In this document: positions 26,299 to 35,695 of the stretch, in pieces | Position numbering within the stretch: the stretch's first letter is position 1 | Layout of the letters: each line of letters opens with the position of its first letter | DNA from: Dehalobacter sp. DCM | GTDB lineage: Bacteria; Bacillota; Desulfitobacteriia; Desulfitobacteriales; Syntrophobotulaceae | Reading direction: 5' to 3' | DNA: 64,000 bases | NCBI RefSeq assembly: GCF_024972775.1 | Contig: NZ_CP092282.1 | Coordinates: 4,183,525-4,247,524 of the forward strand | Made by a program: the position numbers and the translations under genes | The notes under the pieces: model-generated | Database searches by the model: none | What the model saw: the letters and a program-made list of their open reading frames with translations, nothing else | What the model was told of the DNA's origin: nothing

Positions 26299-27282
26299 AT
26301 GTTAACAAAGAGACAAAACCTGATGGAAGTAATCAAAGGCGGCAATCCTGACCGCTTCGTCAATCAATATGAATTCATGGAATTGATGATGGACGCGCCG
26401 ATGGATCTTCCTCTAGCCCCTGGCCCTGGTACGACCATTAAGAATAAATGGGGTATTACCTTTTCCTGGCCGGCAGACCAAATCGGTTCTTTTCCTGTGC
26501 ATGACGATGAACATAAGGTAGTAAAGGATATTACGAAATGGAAAGACGTCGTTAAAGCACCTTCTGTTTTCTATACCGAAGAAGAGTGGGCGCCTGCTGT
26601 CGCCCATGCGAATTCCGTTGACCGGACGGACAAATTTGTTACTGCTGTCTGCGCTCCGGGTATCTTTGAGATGACACATCACCTGATGGGTATGGAAGAT
26701 GCATTAATGGCTTTATACGAAGAACCTGAAGCAATGAAAGAACTTATTGATTATGTGGTCGAGTATGAGCTGGCTTATGCCAAAGAATATATTAAGCACA
26801 TCCATCCCGATGCCCTTTTCCATCACGATGACTGGGGCAGCCAGATTCAAACACTGATTTCTCCCGAAATGTTTAGAGAGTTCTTCCTTCCGGCATATAA
26901 AAAAGTATATGGTTACTGGAAACAAAACGGGGTTGAATTGATTGTTCATCATAGCGACAGCTACGCTGCAACACTCGTTCCGCAAATGATCGAGATGGGT
27001 ATTGATATCTGGCAGGGTTGTATGACAACCAACAATGTTCCTGAACTTATTAAAACCTATGGCGGTAAAATTTCTTTTATGGGGGATATCGACAGCGGCG
27101 TTGTCGACCATCCGGGCTGGTCACGGGAAGAAATTGCTAAATATGTTGAAATTGCTTGTAAGCGATGCGGAAAATTATACTTTATTCCAAATTTATCCCA
27201 AGGTTTAAATTTTTCTTCTTTCCCCGGCGTATACGATACAACCAGTGAAGAAATTGACAAAATCAGCAAACGGATGTTTTAA
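26299..27282 (+). CDS. UroD-family methyltransferase (MtaA/O-demethylase type)
   Basis: A 327-residue UroD-fold methyltransferase. It begins MLTKRQNLMEVIKGGNPDRF, the family start, and has VCAPGIFEMTHHLMGMEDAL, HHDDWGSQIQTLISPEMFRE, VHHSDSYAATLVPQMIEMG, DIWQGCMTTN and FMGDIDSGVVD. The zinc site H-x-C of MtaA is here HHSD, with the Cys of WQGCM a possible further ligand. Homologues act in methoxylated-aromatic or methylamine demethylation in acetogens and Desulfitobacterium; the substrate cannot be told. GGGAGG precedes the ATG, and a terminator closes the operon. Confidence 0.85.
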   Translation: MLTKRQNLMEVIKGGNPDRFVNQYEFMELMMDAPMDLPLAPGPGTTIKNKWGITFSWPADQIGSFPVHDDEHKVVKDITKWKDVVKAPSVFYTEEEWAPAVAHANSVDRTDKFVTAVCAPGIFEMTHHLMGMEDALMALYEEPEAMKELIDYVVEYELAYAKEYIKHIHPDALFHHDDWGSQIQTLISPEMFREFFLPAYKKVYGYWKQNGVELIVHHSDSYAATLVPQMIEMGIDIWQGCMTTNNVPELIKTYGGKISFMGDIDSGVVDHPGWSREEIAKYVEIACKRCGKLYFIPNLSQGLNFSSFPGVYDTTSEEIDKISKRMF

Positions 27283-27338
27283 CTCCAAGATAACAACCAC
27301 GAATTGAAGTATATAACAATGTCTTTTAACGGCATTAG

Positions 27339-27373
27339 CGGATCAATACCTTTCGGTCTTGGTCCGTTTTTTT
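27339..27373 (+). terminator. Terminator of the corrinoid operon
   Basis: CGGATCAATACC (27339-27350) pairs with GGTCTTGGTCCG (27355-27366) with one wobble and one mismatch, followed by seven T. It follows the methyltransferase stop by about 60 bases. Confidence 0.8.
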
Positions 27374-27513
27374 ATTTATATCGTTGTATTGTCATTTGTT
27401 TAACACTATCTAAGAAGTAAAAAATGATGATGAAGTAATAACATTACTTACCTAACCAATTTATGAATTTTTTTTGAATTAATGTGAAATATATGCTATG
27501 AGGTGATTTTTAT

Positions 27514-27687
27514 ATGACTAAAGACAGACGCAAAGATAATGACGTTATCACTACGAATAATTCTCTGACAAAAAGATTCCCCAGTAAAACGCTCGCACCG
27601 TATATGACAGCAGGTGGTTTATATGGTGCTTCGATTGGAATGCCATTTCTTGGCAGCATGGATTCAGAATCAGATGATAAAAAGTAG
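27514..27687 (+). CDS. Small hypothetical protein, 57 residues
   Basis: The frame begins MTKDRRKDNDVITTNN and ends SMDSESDDKK, with a short hydrophobic middle MTAGGLYGASIGMPFLG. GAGGTGA lies about eight bases before the ATG. I do not recognise it. It is followed 16 bases later by a DUF3787-type small protein gene, so they are probably one transcript. A Gly/Ala-rich short hydrophobic segment suggests a surface or membrane contact. Confidence 0.6.
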   Translation: MTKDRRKDNDVITTNNSLTKRFPSKTLAPYMTAGGLYGASIGMPFLGSMDSESDDKK

Positions 27688-27703
27688 TCGGAGGAACGTT
27701 GCT

Positions 27704-27874
27704 GTGGCTGAAAATAAAAAGAAGGAAACCCATTGGACTATACCGGTGGAAAAGCACGAAACTGCAGCCTGGACAAGCAAATTCGAATCGAAGAAATCCT
27801 TGTCCAATGTCGGAATCCCCGGAGAGCTTGAAGTACGTAATGCCAAGGAATATGTTGACTCCAATGAAAAATAA
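27704..27874 (+). CDS. DUF3787-type small protein (spore surface family)
   Basis: A 56-residue protein starting at GTG, nine bases after GGAGG: MAENKKKETHWTIPVEK. It contains PVEKHETAAWTSKFES, then VGIPGELEVRNAKEYVDSNEK, the hallmark of the DUF3787 family of clostridial small proteins, some of which have been found on spore surfaces. Family assignment is from memory of the motif (EKHETAAW ... NAKEYVD). A terminator follows at 27916. Confidence 0.75.
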   Translation: MAENKKKETHWTIPVEKHETAAWTSKFESKKSLSNVGIPGELEVRNAKEYVDSNEK

Positions 27875-27915
27875 CACGTATTTCATGTGAATCAAATTAT
27901 CGTATATCATTTATT

Positions 27916-27959
27916 AATGAAAAGGATTGCTTTGATGGGTTCTGGCAATCTTTTTCATT
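27916..27959 (+). terminator. Terminator after the small-protein pair
   Basis: AATGAAAAGGATTGC (27916-27930) pairs with GCAATCTTTTTCATT (27945-27959) with one wobble; a T-rich tract follows. It may act in both directions. Confidence 0.75.
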
Positions 27960-28069
27960 TGTTATAATTATTTTTGGCACATGTATTATTCCATTATCTA
28001 TTGCTGTTTTACAAGTGACTTATTCACGGGTGTAATTCTAATAAATAAATTTGAAGGAACATATACATC

Positions 28070-28531
28070 ATGAAACCTGATTCAGCCAAAAAAGTAATCC
28101 TGCTTATGATTGGTTCTTTGTCTCTGATTATTGGTGTGATCGGAATCATCCTACCGGTAATGCCGACCACACCATTTCTTTTGCTCTCTGCGTTTTGTTA
28201 TATGCGAAGTTCAGAAAAACTCTACGGTTTCTTAATCAATCACCCGCTGTTCGGAAAGTATATCGATAGCTACATGACCTATCGGGCGGTTCCTAAAACC
28301 GCTAAAATCAGCGCCCTGATCTTCTTATGGCTGTCAATGTCTATCTCCATTTTCTTCATTTCGATCCTGCATGTGAGGATCATTCTAGGTATTGTTGGCA
28401 TCGCAGTCAGCATTCATCTTATTTTGCTGAAAACGATGGATCAGGTTGAAATTAACCTCGGTGAATCCGATGGGGATCATTGTCCAAAGGATAGTCTCGA
28501 TGATAAGCGCGCAGAGGAGACCGCCGAATAA
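28070..28531 (+). CDS. DUF454 (YbaN family) membrane protein
   Basis: A 153-residue inner membrane protein. It has the YbaN/DUF454 pattern: GVIGIILPVMPTTPFLLLSAFCYMRSS (split over the first helix pair) then NHPLFGKYIDSYMTYRAVP, and two further helices near residues 85-125. The C-terminal tail is charged and longer than usual. The function is unknown. It is convergent with the PFOR gene, 55 bases away. A weak GAAGGAAC precedes the ATG. Confidence 0.85.
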   Translation: MKPDSAKKVILLMIGSLSLIIGVIGIILPVMPTTPFLLLSAFCYMRSSEKLYGFLINHPLFGKYIDSYMTYRAVPKTAKISALIFLWLSMSISIFFISILHVRIILGIVGIAVSIHLILLKTMDQVEINLGESDGDHCPKDSLDDKRAEETAE

Positions 28532-28585
28532 AGGCAAAAAGAAATCTGCACGTCATTATATTATAGTTTTAAGGTAGACAAGGTA

Positions 28586-31500
28586 CTAGTCTGCTGCTAA
28601 TTTCCGGTAATTTTCATAGCGGATACGTGCATGCTCTTCTGCCTGGTTAAACATATCTCCCGCGATCTCCGGAAAAACATTCTTCAGTGAAGAATAACGG
28701 ATCTCACTTTCCAGAAATTCTTTAAAATCACCTTTGGGTTCTTTGGAATCGAGGATAAACGGATTTTTACCCTGTTGCTTCAGGAGGGGATTATAGCGGT
28801 AGAGGTGCCAATAGCCGGCTTCTACCGCTTTTTTCTGCTGCGTCAAGCTTGTTCCCATACCCTGTTTGATTCCGTGGTTAAAACAGGTGGAATAAGCGAT
28901 GACCAACGAGGGTCCCGGGTAACGCTCGGCTTCAGTAATCGCTTTGATGGTTTGGATCATATTGGCACCCATAGCGATTTGGGCAACGTAGACATAGCCA
29001 TAGGACATCGCCATCATGCCCAGATCCTTCTTACGTATTTTCTTTCCGGCAGCGGCGAATTTAGCGACTGCTGCCGTCGGAGTTGCTTTAGACGACTGTC
29101 CGCCGGTATTGGAATATACTTCTGTATCCATGACAAAAAGATTGATATCATCACCACTGGCGAGAACATGGTCAACACCGTTATAGCCGATATCATAAGC
29201 CCACCCGTCTCCGCCGATGGCCCATACCGATCGTTTCACCAAGTAATCTTTGCGTTGTATAATCTCGTCGATAACTGAATTATTCGGTACAGGGTTCTGG
29301 TCTAATAATCGGACAATTTTATCGGACACCAGCCGCGACCGATCGCCATCGGCATACGCGTCCAGCCATTCTCTGAATAAAATTTTCAAATCTTCCGGGA
29401 TATCCATATTTAACGCTTCCTGTATAAGGACTGCTATCTTCTCCCTGATCTGATTTGTACCGAGGACCATGCCATAACCATACTCGGCATTGTTTTCAAA
29501 GAGTGAATTGGCCCAAGCCGGACCTCTTCCTTCGGCATTGGTCGTATACGGTATGGAAGGATAACTTCCTCCCCAAATCGACGAGCAGCCGGTGGCATTG
29601 GCAATCATCATCCGTTCGCCAAAGAGCTGGGTCATCAGCTTGATATACGGGGTTTCCCCACAGCCCGGGCAAGCGCCGTTAAATTCCAGCAGCGGCCGAA
29701 TGAACTGACTTCCTTTTAAGGTATACCGGTCAGCCCGATCCTCTTTTGGCGTCACACTGACAGCGTATTCCCAGTTCTCCAACTCCATCTCAATTTCTTG
29801 CTCTGCCGGTTTCATGATCAGGGCTTTGCCGGGTGCAGGACAAATATCGGCGCAGTTCATACAGCCTGTGCAATCCAGCGGCGCGACCTGGATACGGTAA
29901 TGATAGCCTTCCAATCCTTTCCCCGCAGCTTCCTTTGTCTTAAACGTATCTGGAGCCTTGGCTTTTTCCTCCTCGTTTAATAAGAATGGCCGGATTGTTG
30001 CGTGGGGGCAAATATAGGAACATTGATTGCATTGGATACACTTGTCAATCTGCCATTCCGGGATATTGACAGCGATACCCCGTTTTTCATAGGCGGTTGT
30101 TCCCAGCGGCGTGCGGCCGTCTTCCATACCGACAAACGTGCTGACAGGAAGTTCATCTCCCTCGAGGCGGGCACTCGGCCGATGGATTTTTTTGATGAAT
30201 TCGGGTTCATCCTTCACATCAATTGCGAAAAAGCTCTGATTGTTTGTATCCTTGCTCTCTGCATGAAGCCAGGTCTCTGGCACTTCTATCTTAATGAGCT
30301 GACGTATGCCCTGATCCACAGCGTCATTATTCATAGCCACAATCTTCTGTCCTTTGCGGCCATATGTCTTTTCGATTGAATTTTTCAAATAGGCAACCGC
30401 ATCTTCAATGGGAATCACTTTCGTCAGCTGAAAGAAAGCAGCCTGCATGACCATGTTGATCCTGCCGCCGAGACCGATTTGTGTGGCAATCTCGATAGCA
30501 TCAATGACATAGAATTGGATGTTGTTTTGGGCAATAATCTGTTTTAAATAAACCGGCAGGTTCTGATCGAGTTCCTCCGTGGTTTTCCACGGGCAGTTCA
30601 GAACAAAAATACCGTTTTTCTTTAATCCCTTTAAGAGATCATAATGGTAGATAAACGATTTATTGTGACACGCGATATAGTCCGCCTTAATAACCAAATA
30701 CCGCGACTTAATCGGCTTTTTACCAAAGCGGAGATGGGATACTGTGGTTCCTCCGGACTTTTTGCTGTCATAAGAAAAGTATGCTTGGACATTAAGATCG
30801 GTATTATCCCCGATAATCTTTACCGCGGACTTATTCGCTCCGACAGTTCCGTCGGAACCTAACCCCCAAAACTTACAGCTGATCGTTCCTTCCGGGGTAG
30901 TATCAATGGCTTCTTCCTCCGGCAGCGACTGGTGGGAAACATCATCGGCAATGCCGATGGTAAAATGGTTTTTGGGATTGTCCTGCTTCAAGTTATTATA
31001 GACTGCGAGAATTTGTGACGGTGTCGTATCCTTGGAACCTAATCCGTAACGGCCGCCTATGATGACCGGCCTTTCCGTTAGGGGCCCATCCATCCTATGA
31101 TTAAATAACTCAATAACATCTAAATAGAGCGGTTCTCCCAAAGACCCGGGCTCTTTTGTCCTGTCAAGTATCGCTATCTTTTTTACGGTTTTGGGGAGTA
31201 CCCGGAAGAAGTATTTCGCCGAAAATGGCCGGTAGAGATGAACGATCAAGACACCCGCTTTTTCACCCTTACTCTGAAGATAATCGATTGTCTCTTCAAT
31301 CGTATCACAAACAGATCCCATGGCCACAATCACGTATTCCGCATCGGAAGCGCCATAGTAATCAAACGGATGATAGGCTCGGCCTGATATTTTTTCTATC
31401 TCACGCATATACCCGTCGACAATGTCCGGAACCTGTTCATAAAACGGGTTGGATGCCTCTCTGAACTGGAAATAGACATCGGGATTCTGCGTTGAGCCTT

Positions 31501-32146
31501 TGACCAGCGGATGTTCCGGGTTCAGAGAATCATATCGGAAAGTCTCCAAAGCCTGATGATCAACAAGCGGTTCGATTTGCTCCTGCCCGATTTCATTGAT
31601 TTTCTGGTATTCATGCGATGTCCGGAAACCATCAAAGAAATGAAGAAAGGGCACTCTGGATTTTATTGCTGCCAAATGGGCAGTGTAACCCAAATCCATT
31701 GCCTCCTGAACATTCGTTGAGGAAAGCAAGGCAAATCCCGTTTGGCGGCAAGCCATGACATCCTGGTGATCGCCAAAAATGGATAACGCATGGGTTGCAA
31801 TGGCGCGGGCACTGACATGAAATACAGCGGGCAGCAGCTCCCCGGCGAGCTTATACATGTTTGGGATCATCAATAACAAGCCTTGGGAAGCCGTGTATGT
31901 CGTTGTTAAAGCTCCCGCCGCAAGCGAGCCATGGAGCGCTCCGGCTGCACCCGCTTCGGACTCCATTTCCACAACCTTCACCGGCTGGCCAAAAATATTC
32001 TTTTTTCCGTGGGCAGACCACTCATCAACACCCTCGGCCATAGGTGATGACGGGGTAATCGGAAAGATAGCTGCTACTTCCGTCAAAGCATATGACGCCC
32101 TAGCCGCAGCTTCATTGCCGTCCATGGTAGCGGTCTTGTTTGGCAT
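28586..32146 (-). CDS. nifJ: Pyruvate:ferredoxin (flavodoxin) oxidoreductase
   Basis: A 1186-residue single-chain PFOR, interconverting pyruvate plus CoA with acetyl-CoA, CO2 and reduced ferredoxin; central to anaerobic carbon metabolism. Domains in order: N-terminal pyrimidine-binding domain with ITPSSPMAEGVDEWSA, domain II, gamma domain with WGLGSDGTVGANKSAVKIIG (CoA), two [4Fe-4S] ferredoxin motifs CIQCNQCSYICP (about 690) and CTGCMNCADICP (about 745), and the TPP domain with CPGCGETPYIK, GDGWAYDIGYNGVDHVL and MDTEVYSNTGGQSSK. AAAGGAGGAATTAT precedes the ATG. It is monocistronic. Together with the corrinoid genes it could feed a Wood-Ljungdahl type pathway. Confidence 0.97.
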   Translation of the reverse strand: MPNKTATMDGNEAAARASYALTEVAAIFPITPSSPMAEGVDEWSAHGKKNIFGQPVKVVEMESEAGAAGALHGSLAAGALTTTYTASQGLLLMIPNMYKLAGELLPAVFHVSARAIATHALSIFGDHQDVMACRQTGFALLSSTNVQEAMDLGYTAHLAAIKSRVPFLHFFDGFRTSHEYQKINEIGQEQIEPLVDHQALETFRYDSLNPEHPLVKGSTQNPDVYFQFREASNPFYEQVPDIVDGYMREIEKISGRAYHPFDYYGASDAEYVIVAMGSVCDTIEETIDYLQSKGEKAGVLIVHLYRPFSAKYFFRVLPKTVKKIAILDRTKEPGSLGEPLYLDVIELFNHRMDGPLTERPVIIGGRYGLGSKDTTPSQILAVYNNLKQDNPKNHFTIGIADDVSHQSLPEEEAIDTTPEGTISCKFWGLGSDGTVGANKSAVKIIGDNTDLNVQAYFSYDSKKSGGTTVSHLRFGKKPIKSRYLVIKADYIACHNKSFIYHYDLLKGLKKNGIFVLNCPWKTTEELDQNLPVYLKQIIAQNNIQFYVIDAIEIATQIGLGGRINMVMQAAFFQLTKVIPIEDAVAYLKNSIEKTYGRKGQKIVAMNNDAVDQGIRQLIKIEVPETWLHAESKDTNNQSFFAIDVKDEPEFIKKIHRPSARLEGDELPVSTFVGMEDGRTPLGTTAYEKRGIAVNIPEWQIDKCIQCNQCSYICPHATIRPFLLNEEEKAKAPDTFKTKEAAGKGLEGYHYRIQVAPLDCTGCMNCADICPAPGKALIMKPAEQEIEMELENWEYAVSVTPKEDRADRYTLKGSQFIRPLLEFNGACPGCGETPYIKLMTQLFGERMMIANATGCSSIWGGSYPSIPYTTNAEGRGPAWANSLFENNAEYGYGMVLGTNQIREKIAVLIQEALNMDIPEDLKILFREWLDAYADGDRSRLVSDKIVRLLDQNPVPNNSVIDEIIQRKDYLVKRSVWAIGGDGWAYDIGYNGVDHVLASGDDINLFVMDTEVYSNTGGQSSKATPTAAVAKFAAAGKKIRKKDLGMMAMSYGYVYVAQIAMGANMIQTIKAITEAERYPGPSLVIAYSTCFNHGIKQGMGTSLTQQKKAVEAGYWHLYRYNPLLKQQGKNPFILDSKEPKGDFKEFLESEIRYSSLKNVFPEIAGDMFNQAEEHARIRYENYRKLAAD

Positions 32147-32265
32147 ATAATTCCTCCTTTACAGGGTATGGGCTTATATAGTTATTAAAGCGTGTTAAGA
32201 GACAAGTTTATTATTAAGAATTTCAGATAAAATAATACACACGCCATTTCAGATCAATATATAAA

Positions 32266-32305
32266 AGCACCCTCGACTCCCTATATTAAAGGAGGCAAGG
32301 GTGCT
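32266..32305 (-). terminator. Terminator after the coiled-coil exported protein
   Basis: AGCACCCTCGACTCCC (32266-32281) pairs with GGAGGCAAGGGTGCT (32291-32305). On the minus strand it runs into TTTTATAT. It lies 34 bases after the stop at 32339. Confidence 0.85.
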
Positions 32306-32338
32306 GTCTATGCGATAGATATGCGTTATCCGTGCTTT

Positions 32339-32959
32339 CTATTCGTTGTCGTTGTCATTACCGGTTTCGTTATCGTTGTCTTCATTCATAGAAGTGGGAA
32401 CCAATACGGATGATGATTGACCTAAAAAGCTTTTCATTCCATCCACGACACTCCGCAGACTTGCAATCCGATCATTCTGACTCTTGATGACATCATCCAG
32501 AGCCTTAATTGCCGCTTGTCGGTCGGAACTGCTTCGGGCACCTTTTAATCTATTTACAGCGCCGTGGATCTTCCCTAATTCATTTTTCAACTTCGCATAA
32601 TCGCCTTTAAGCTGTTGAAGCTGTGCTTTGAGTGCCGCTACCTCAGTTTCATCGATCATTTCTTTATTCTCTTTCAGGGCATTAATTTTAGCTATGACCT
32701 CGCTGCGCATATGGATCAGCTCCAGTCGGAGTTTGTTGATCTCGGCTTTATTCGCCCGAATCTCTGCGTATTTTGCTTTGATTTGTTCATTCCATGTCTT
32801 GATATTCTGGGCTTTCTCCGCAATCTGCGCAGTTACGCCATTGGCGTTAGCGTTCGGACCGTTACTCCCTGTTGTATCTTCTGTAGCAAAAGCCAGTGTA
32901 CTGTTTAGAATTAAGCATAACGCCAGAATCACCAATGTCATCAGTTTTTTCTTCTTCAT
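32339..32959 (-). CDS. Exported coiled-coil protein, function unknown
   Basis: A 206-residue protein with a clear signal peptide (MKKKKLMTLVILALCLILNS, cleavage after AFA). The mature part is almost wholly helical with heptads from about residue 45 to 175 (IRANKAEINKLRLELIHMRS, LKAQLQQLKGDYAKLKNELG), and a short acidic tail of Asn-Asp/Glu repeats. No family is recognised. It is 26 bases after the small lipoprotein gene, and both follow the two-component genes on the same strand, so it may be part of an envelope-sensing unit. Confidence 0.75.
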   Translation of the reverse strand: MKKKKLMTLVILALCLILNSTLAFATEDTTGSNGPNANANGVTAQIAEKAQNIKTWNEQIKAKYAEIRANKAEINKLRLELIHMRSEVIAKINALKENKEMIDETEVAALKAQLQQLKGDYAKLKNELGKIHGAVNRLKGARSSSDRQAAIKALDDVIKSQNDRIASLRSVVDGMKSFLGQSSSVLVPTSMNEDNDNETGNDNDNE

Positions 32960-32985
32960 AAACTCTTCCTCCTCAAGCCATTTTT

Positions 32986-33297
32986 TTACTGTTTCATATC
33001 CTTTTCTGCGATATCATCCAGCTTATTGGCCTCGTTGATTATTTCATTCAGCTGCGAATTAATATCATCGAGTATTTGCTCTTTTTCAGCATTGCTGGTC
33101 GGGGTATCTGATTTAACAATAACCGAAATATCGTCTCCGTCTTTCTCTGTGCCGCTTCCCTGGGCAGTTTGACCTTCCTGGGTAGTTTGACCTTCCTGGG
33201 CAGTGTTTTGGTCCTTCGCATTTTCCTTACTGGAACAGCCGCTCCCGGCCAGGAGAAGGAATGAGATAAGCAGCACCGAGATGATCACTTTTTTCAC
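32986..33297 (-). CDS. Small lipoprotein with Gln/Thr/Gly repeat
   Basis: A 103-residue lipoprotein. The lipobox LAGSGC lies near residue 22 of MKKVIISVLLISFLLLAG; after Cys comes a linker with the repeated word EGQTTQEGQTAQG, encoded by an 18-base tandem duplication near 33172-33207, and a helical C-terminus (EKEQILDDINSQLNEIINEA). I start at GTG (33295-33297), since GGAGG lies eight bases before; upstream ATG codons overlap that site. Function unknown; the neighbour coiled-coil protein may be its partner outside the membrane. Confidence 0.75.
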   Translation of the reverse strand: MKKVIISVLLISFLLLAGSGCSSKENAKDQNTAQEGQTTQEGQTAQGSGTEKDGDDISVIVKSDTPTSNAEKEQILDDINSQLNEIINEANKLDDIAEKDMKQ

Positions 33298-33420
33298 ATT
33301 TAAGCCCTCCATTTCCATTTTTTGGCGTGCCTTATCAATCCACTTACAATGATAATAGCAAAGGGTTAATAGAAAACAGATAAAATGTAAACAAAATGTA
33401 AAATATGATTGCTGAACTGT

Positions 33421-34836
33421 TTACGCCGGAAAGACCATCACGATTTCGGTGCCTTCCCCCGGTGTGCTCTTCGCACTTATTTTCCCATTATGCAATTCAA
33501 CTAACCGTTTGGCTATATTGAGGCCGAGTCCGGTTCCGCCAGTCAATCCCCGACGAGCCTTATCGCCGCGATAAAATTTTTCAAAGATTAATGGCAGGTC
33601 TTTGGGTTCAATGCCAATACCGTTATCCTTGACCCGAAAAACAATTTCTCTCTGATCCGATGTTGCACTGATCCGGATAAGACCGTTTTTGTCTGTAAAA
33701 TTCAGGGCATTGGTCAGGATGTTAACAAATACTTGCTGCAATCTCTCCGCATCGGCATAGATTTCTAACGAATCCGAACATTCAATTGCTATGTGAATCT
33801 GCTTGTCGTTATTAATCATGCCGGCATTCTCAATCGTTCGGTCCAAAAAGGCTTTGACCGAAAAATATCGCTTGCATAAGGTTATGCCGCCGGACTGTAG
33901 TTTTGCTGCTTCCAGAATATCACCGGTTAATGTCCTCAAACGCTGGGTTTCCTGATGGATGATACTCATATATTTCGGATAATCTTCTTGTTTGACTAAG
34001 CCATCCATCATCCCCTGGACGAAACCGTTGATCGTCGTCAGGGGTGTCCTTAAATCGTGTGAAATACTGGCAATAAAATCTTCCCGCATGGATTCTGCCA
34101 TAACCAGCTTATTTTTCATATCATTGAACGCGTGGGTAAGTTCAGCCAGCTCATCTGTACCGCTCACTGCCAAATCTTCTATGCGTTCACCTGCCGCAAC
34201 CTTTTCTGCTCCCTCCGCTATTGTTTTCAGCGGCTTTGATATTCTCCGGGAAATCACATAGATAACACCGCCGCTGACAATAACCGCTACAAGCGCTGAA
34301 AGCCAAATCGTCACATTGATTTTCATAATATACGCATAGCTGTCCTCAAGTGGCGCAAAGAGCAGGATAGCCCCTGTTACTTTACCCTGTTCCTTCAGCG
34401 GCGTTCCGAAAAAAGCAACATCCGACGCCAATTGATCGGAGTATTGTTTTTTCCGGGTTACGTCCTGCCCCTTCATGATCTGTTTTAAGTCTTCAATTAA
34501 ATAGCTGTCCAGCAGCGTATTATCCATAACCAATTCTTCATAATCAAGTGTCTCCAAATTCAACCGAATCGCATAGATCCTTGACCCGGTCATTTGACTT
34601 AAGATATTCAGAGAATCATGCAATTCTTGATAATCAACCTGACCCTGAGCATAAGCAGTGATAACTTGACGTGTCTGGGCGGCAGCGGTTTGTAAATCGT
34701 TTTGTTTTTCATTAAAGACATAATTCCTGAAACCCACAGAAAAAAACACAGCAAGAACTGCCATTACTAACACCACCAACGTGAAGTAGGTCAGTATTAA
34801 TTTGATAAAGATGTGTTTCTTAATCCAATGTTTCAA
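33421..34836 (-). CDS. Membrane sensor histidine kinase
   Basis: A 471-residue kinase. Two membrane helices (about residues 11-32 and 173-194) flank an extracytoplasmic sensor domain of about 140 residues. HAMP follows (RRISKPLKTIAEGAEKVAAG), then HisKA with phospho-accepting His in ASISHDLRTPLTTINGF near residue 257, and HATPase_c with N box ILTNALNFTDKNG, G1 VKDNGIGIEPKDL and G2 GGTGLGLNIAKRL. The start TTG overlaps the response regulator by 17 bases, showing coupling. The two exported proteins downstream are likely regulated targets or co-sensors. Confidence 0.93.
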   Translation of the reverse strand: MKHWIKKHIFIKLILTYFTLVVLVMAVLAVFFSVGFRNYVFNEKQNDLQTAAAQTRQVITAYAQGQVDYQELHDSLNILSQMTGSRIYAIRLNLETLDYEELVMDNTLLDSYLIEDLKQIMKGQDVTRKKQYSDQLASDVAFFGTPLKEQGKVTGAILLFAPLEDSYAYIMKINVTIWLSALVAVIVSGGVIYVISRRISKPLKTIAEGAEKVAAGERIEDLAVSGTDELAELTHAFNDMKNKLVMAESMREDFIASISHDLRTPLTTINGFVQGMMDGLVKQEDYPKYMSIIHQETQRLRTLTGDILEAAKLQSGGITLCKRYFSVKAFLDRTIENAGMINNDKQIHIAIECSDSLEIYADAERLQQVFVNILTNALNFTDKNGLIRISATSDQREIVFRVKDNGIGIEPKDLPLIFEKFYRGDKARRGLTGGTGLGLNIAKRLVELHNGKISAKSTPGEGTEIVMVFPA

Positions 34837-35527
34837 ACTTATAACCTACCCCCCAAACGGTGTTTATTCGGCATCGCGCACCCGCCTTGGCCAATTTATC
34901 TCTTAATTTATTAATATGGACGTCGACTGTGCGTGTATCTCCTTCATAAGAGTAGTCCCACACCTTGCTCAACAGCTGCTCACGATTAAATACGATATTC
35001 CTGTTGCGCAGCAAAAAATAAAGAAGCTGAATTTCCTTCGGTTTTAATTCCATTCTTTTCTTGTTGACCCTTACCTCATAACGCGTCATATCCACTTCCA
35101 TATTGCCTGCTGTTAATACGTCCGCCGCTGGCTCTCCAGCCGTATCCTTTGCATCACTTTTTTCATCCGATACGTTTCTGAGCCTTGCTTTCACCCGGGC
35201 AACGACCTCTCTCGGATCAAAGGGCTTTACCATATAATCATCCGCACCTAAATCAAATCCATGAATTTTATCCTCTACCAAATCACGGGCCGTGAGCATA
35301 ATGATCGGCACCATAATTGTCTGCCGGATCAGTTTACAGACTTCCCAGCCATTGATGACCGGAAGCATAACATCTAAGATAACAAGATCGATTTTAGTGT
35401 CTCTCACAATATCAAGAGCACGACTGCCATCATGGGCAAAATGAAGCTCATAACCCTCATTTGCCAGATAGAGCTCCAGGAGCTGGCAGATATTATGATC
35501 ATCGTCCACAATGAGCACACTCGCCAT
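34820..35527 (-). CDS. OmpR/PhoB-family response regulator
   Basis: A 235-residue regulator. Receiver: DDDHNICQLLELYL, phospho-Asp in LVILDVMLPVINGWEV near residue 52, Lys in YMVKPFDPREVVARV. Winged-helix output domain, about residues 135-233, ends NTVWGVGYKFE. A charged linker rich in Asp/Ala/Glu separates them. It is the upstream gene of the pair with the kinase at 33421; AGGGAAG precedes the ATG. Its own targets are not identified. Confidence 0.94.
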   Translation of the reverse strand: MASVLIVDDDHNICQLLELYLANEGYELHFAHDGSRALDIVRDTKIDLVILDVMLPVINGWEVCKLIRQTIMVPIIMLTARDLVEDKIHGFDLGADDYMVKPFDPREVVARVKARLRNVSDEKSDAKDTAGEPAADVLTAGNMEVDMTRYEVRVNKKRMELKPKEIQLLYFLLRNRNIVFNREQLLSKVWDYSYEGDTRTVDVHINKLRDKLAKAGARCRINTVWGVGYKFETLD

Positions 35528-35631
35528 CCGTGGTCTTCCCTTCTATACCGTATTCACGTCCTGTAAATGATTCACGTCTAGTCCATTAAAATTATAACAA
35601 ACGAAGCAATATATGGATATGGAAAATAAAA

Positions 35632-35672
35632 GGCGATGTTGCAAACTACTTTAGTTGTTTGACAACACCGCC
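35632..35672 (-). terminator. Terminator of the rubredoxin gene
   Basis: GGCGATGTTGCAAAC (35632 onward) pairs with GTTTGACAACACCGCC (35657-35672) with small defects. On the minus strand it runs into TTTTATTTT. It lies 24 bases after the rubredoxin stop. Confidence 0.85.
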
Positions 35673-35695
35673 TAAAATTTATGTTCAGACTGCAC

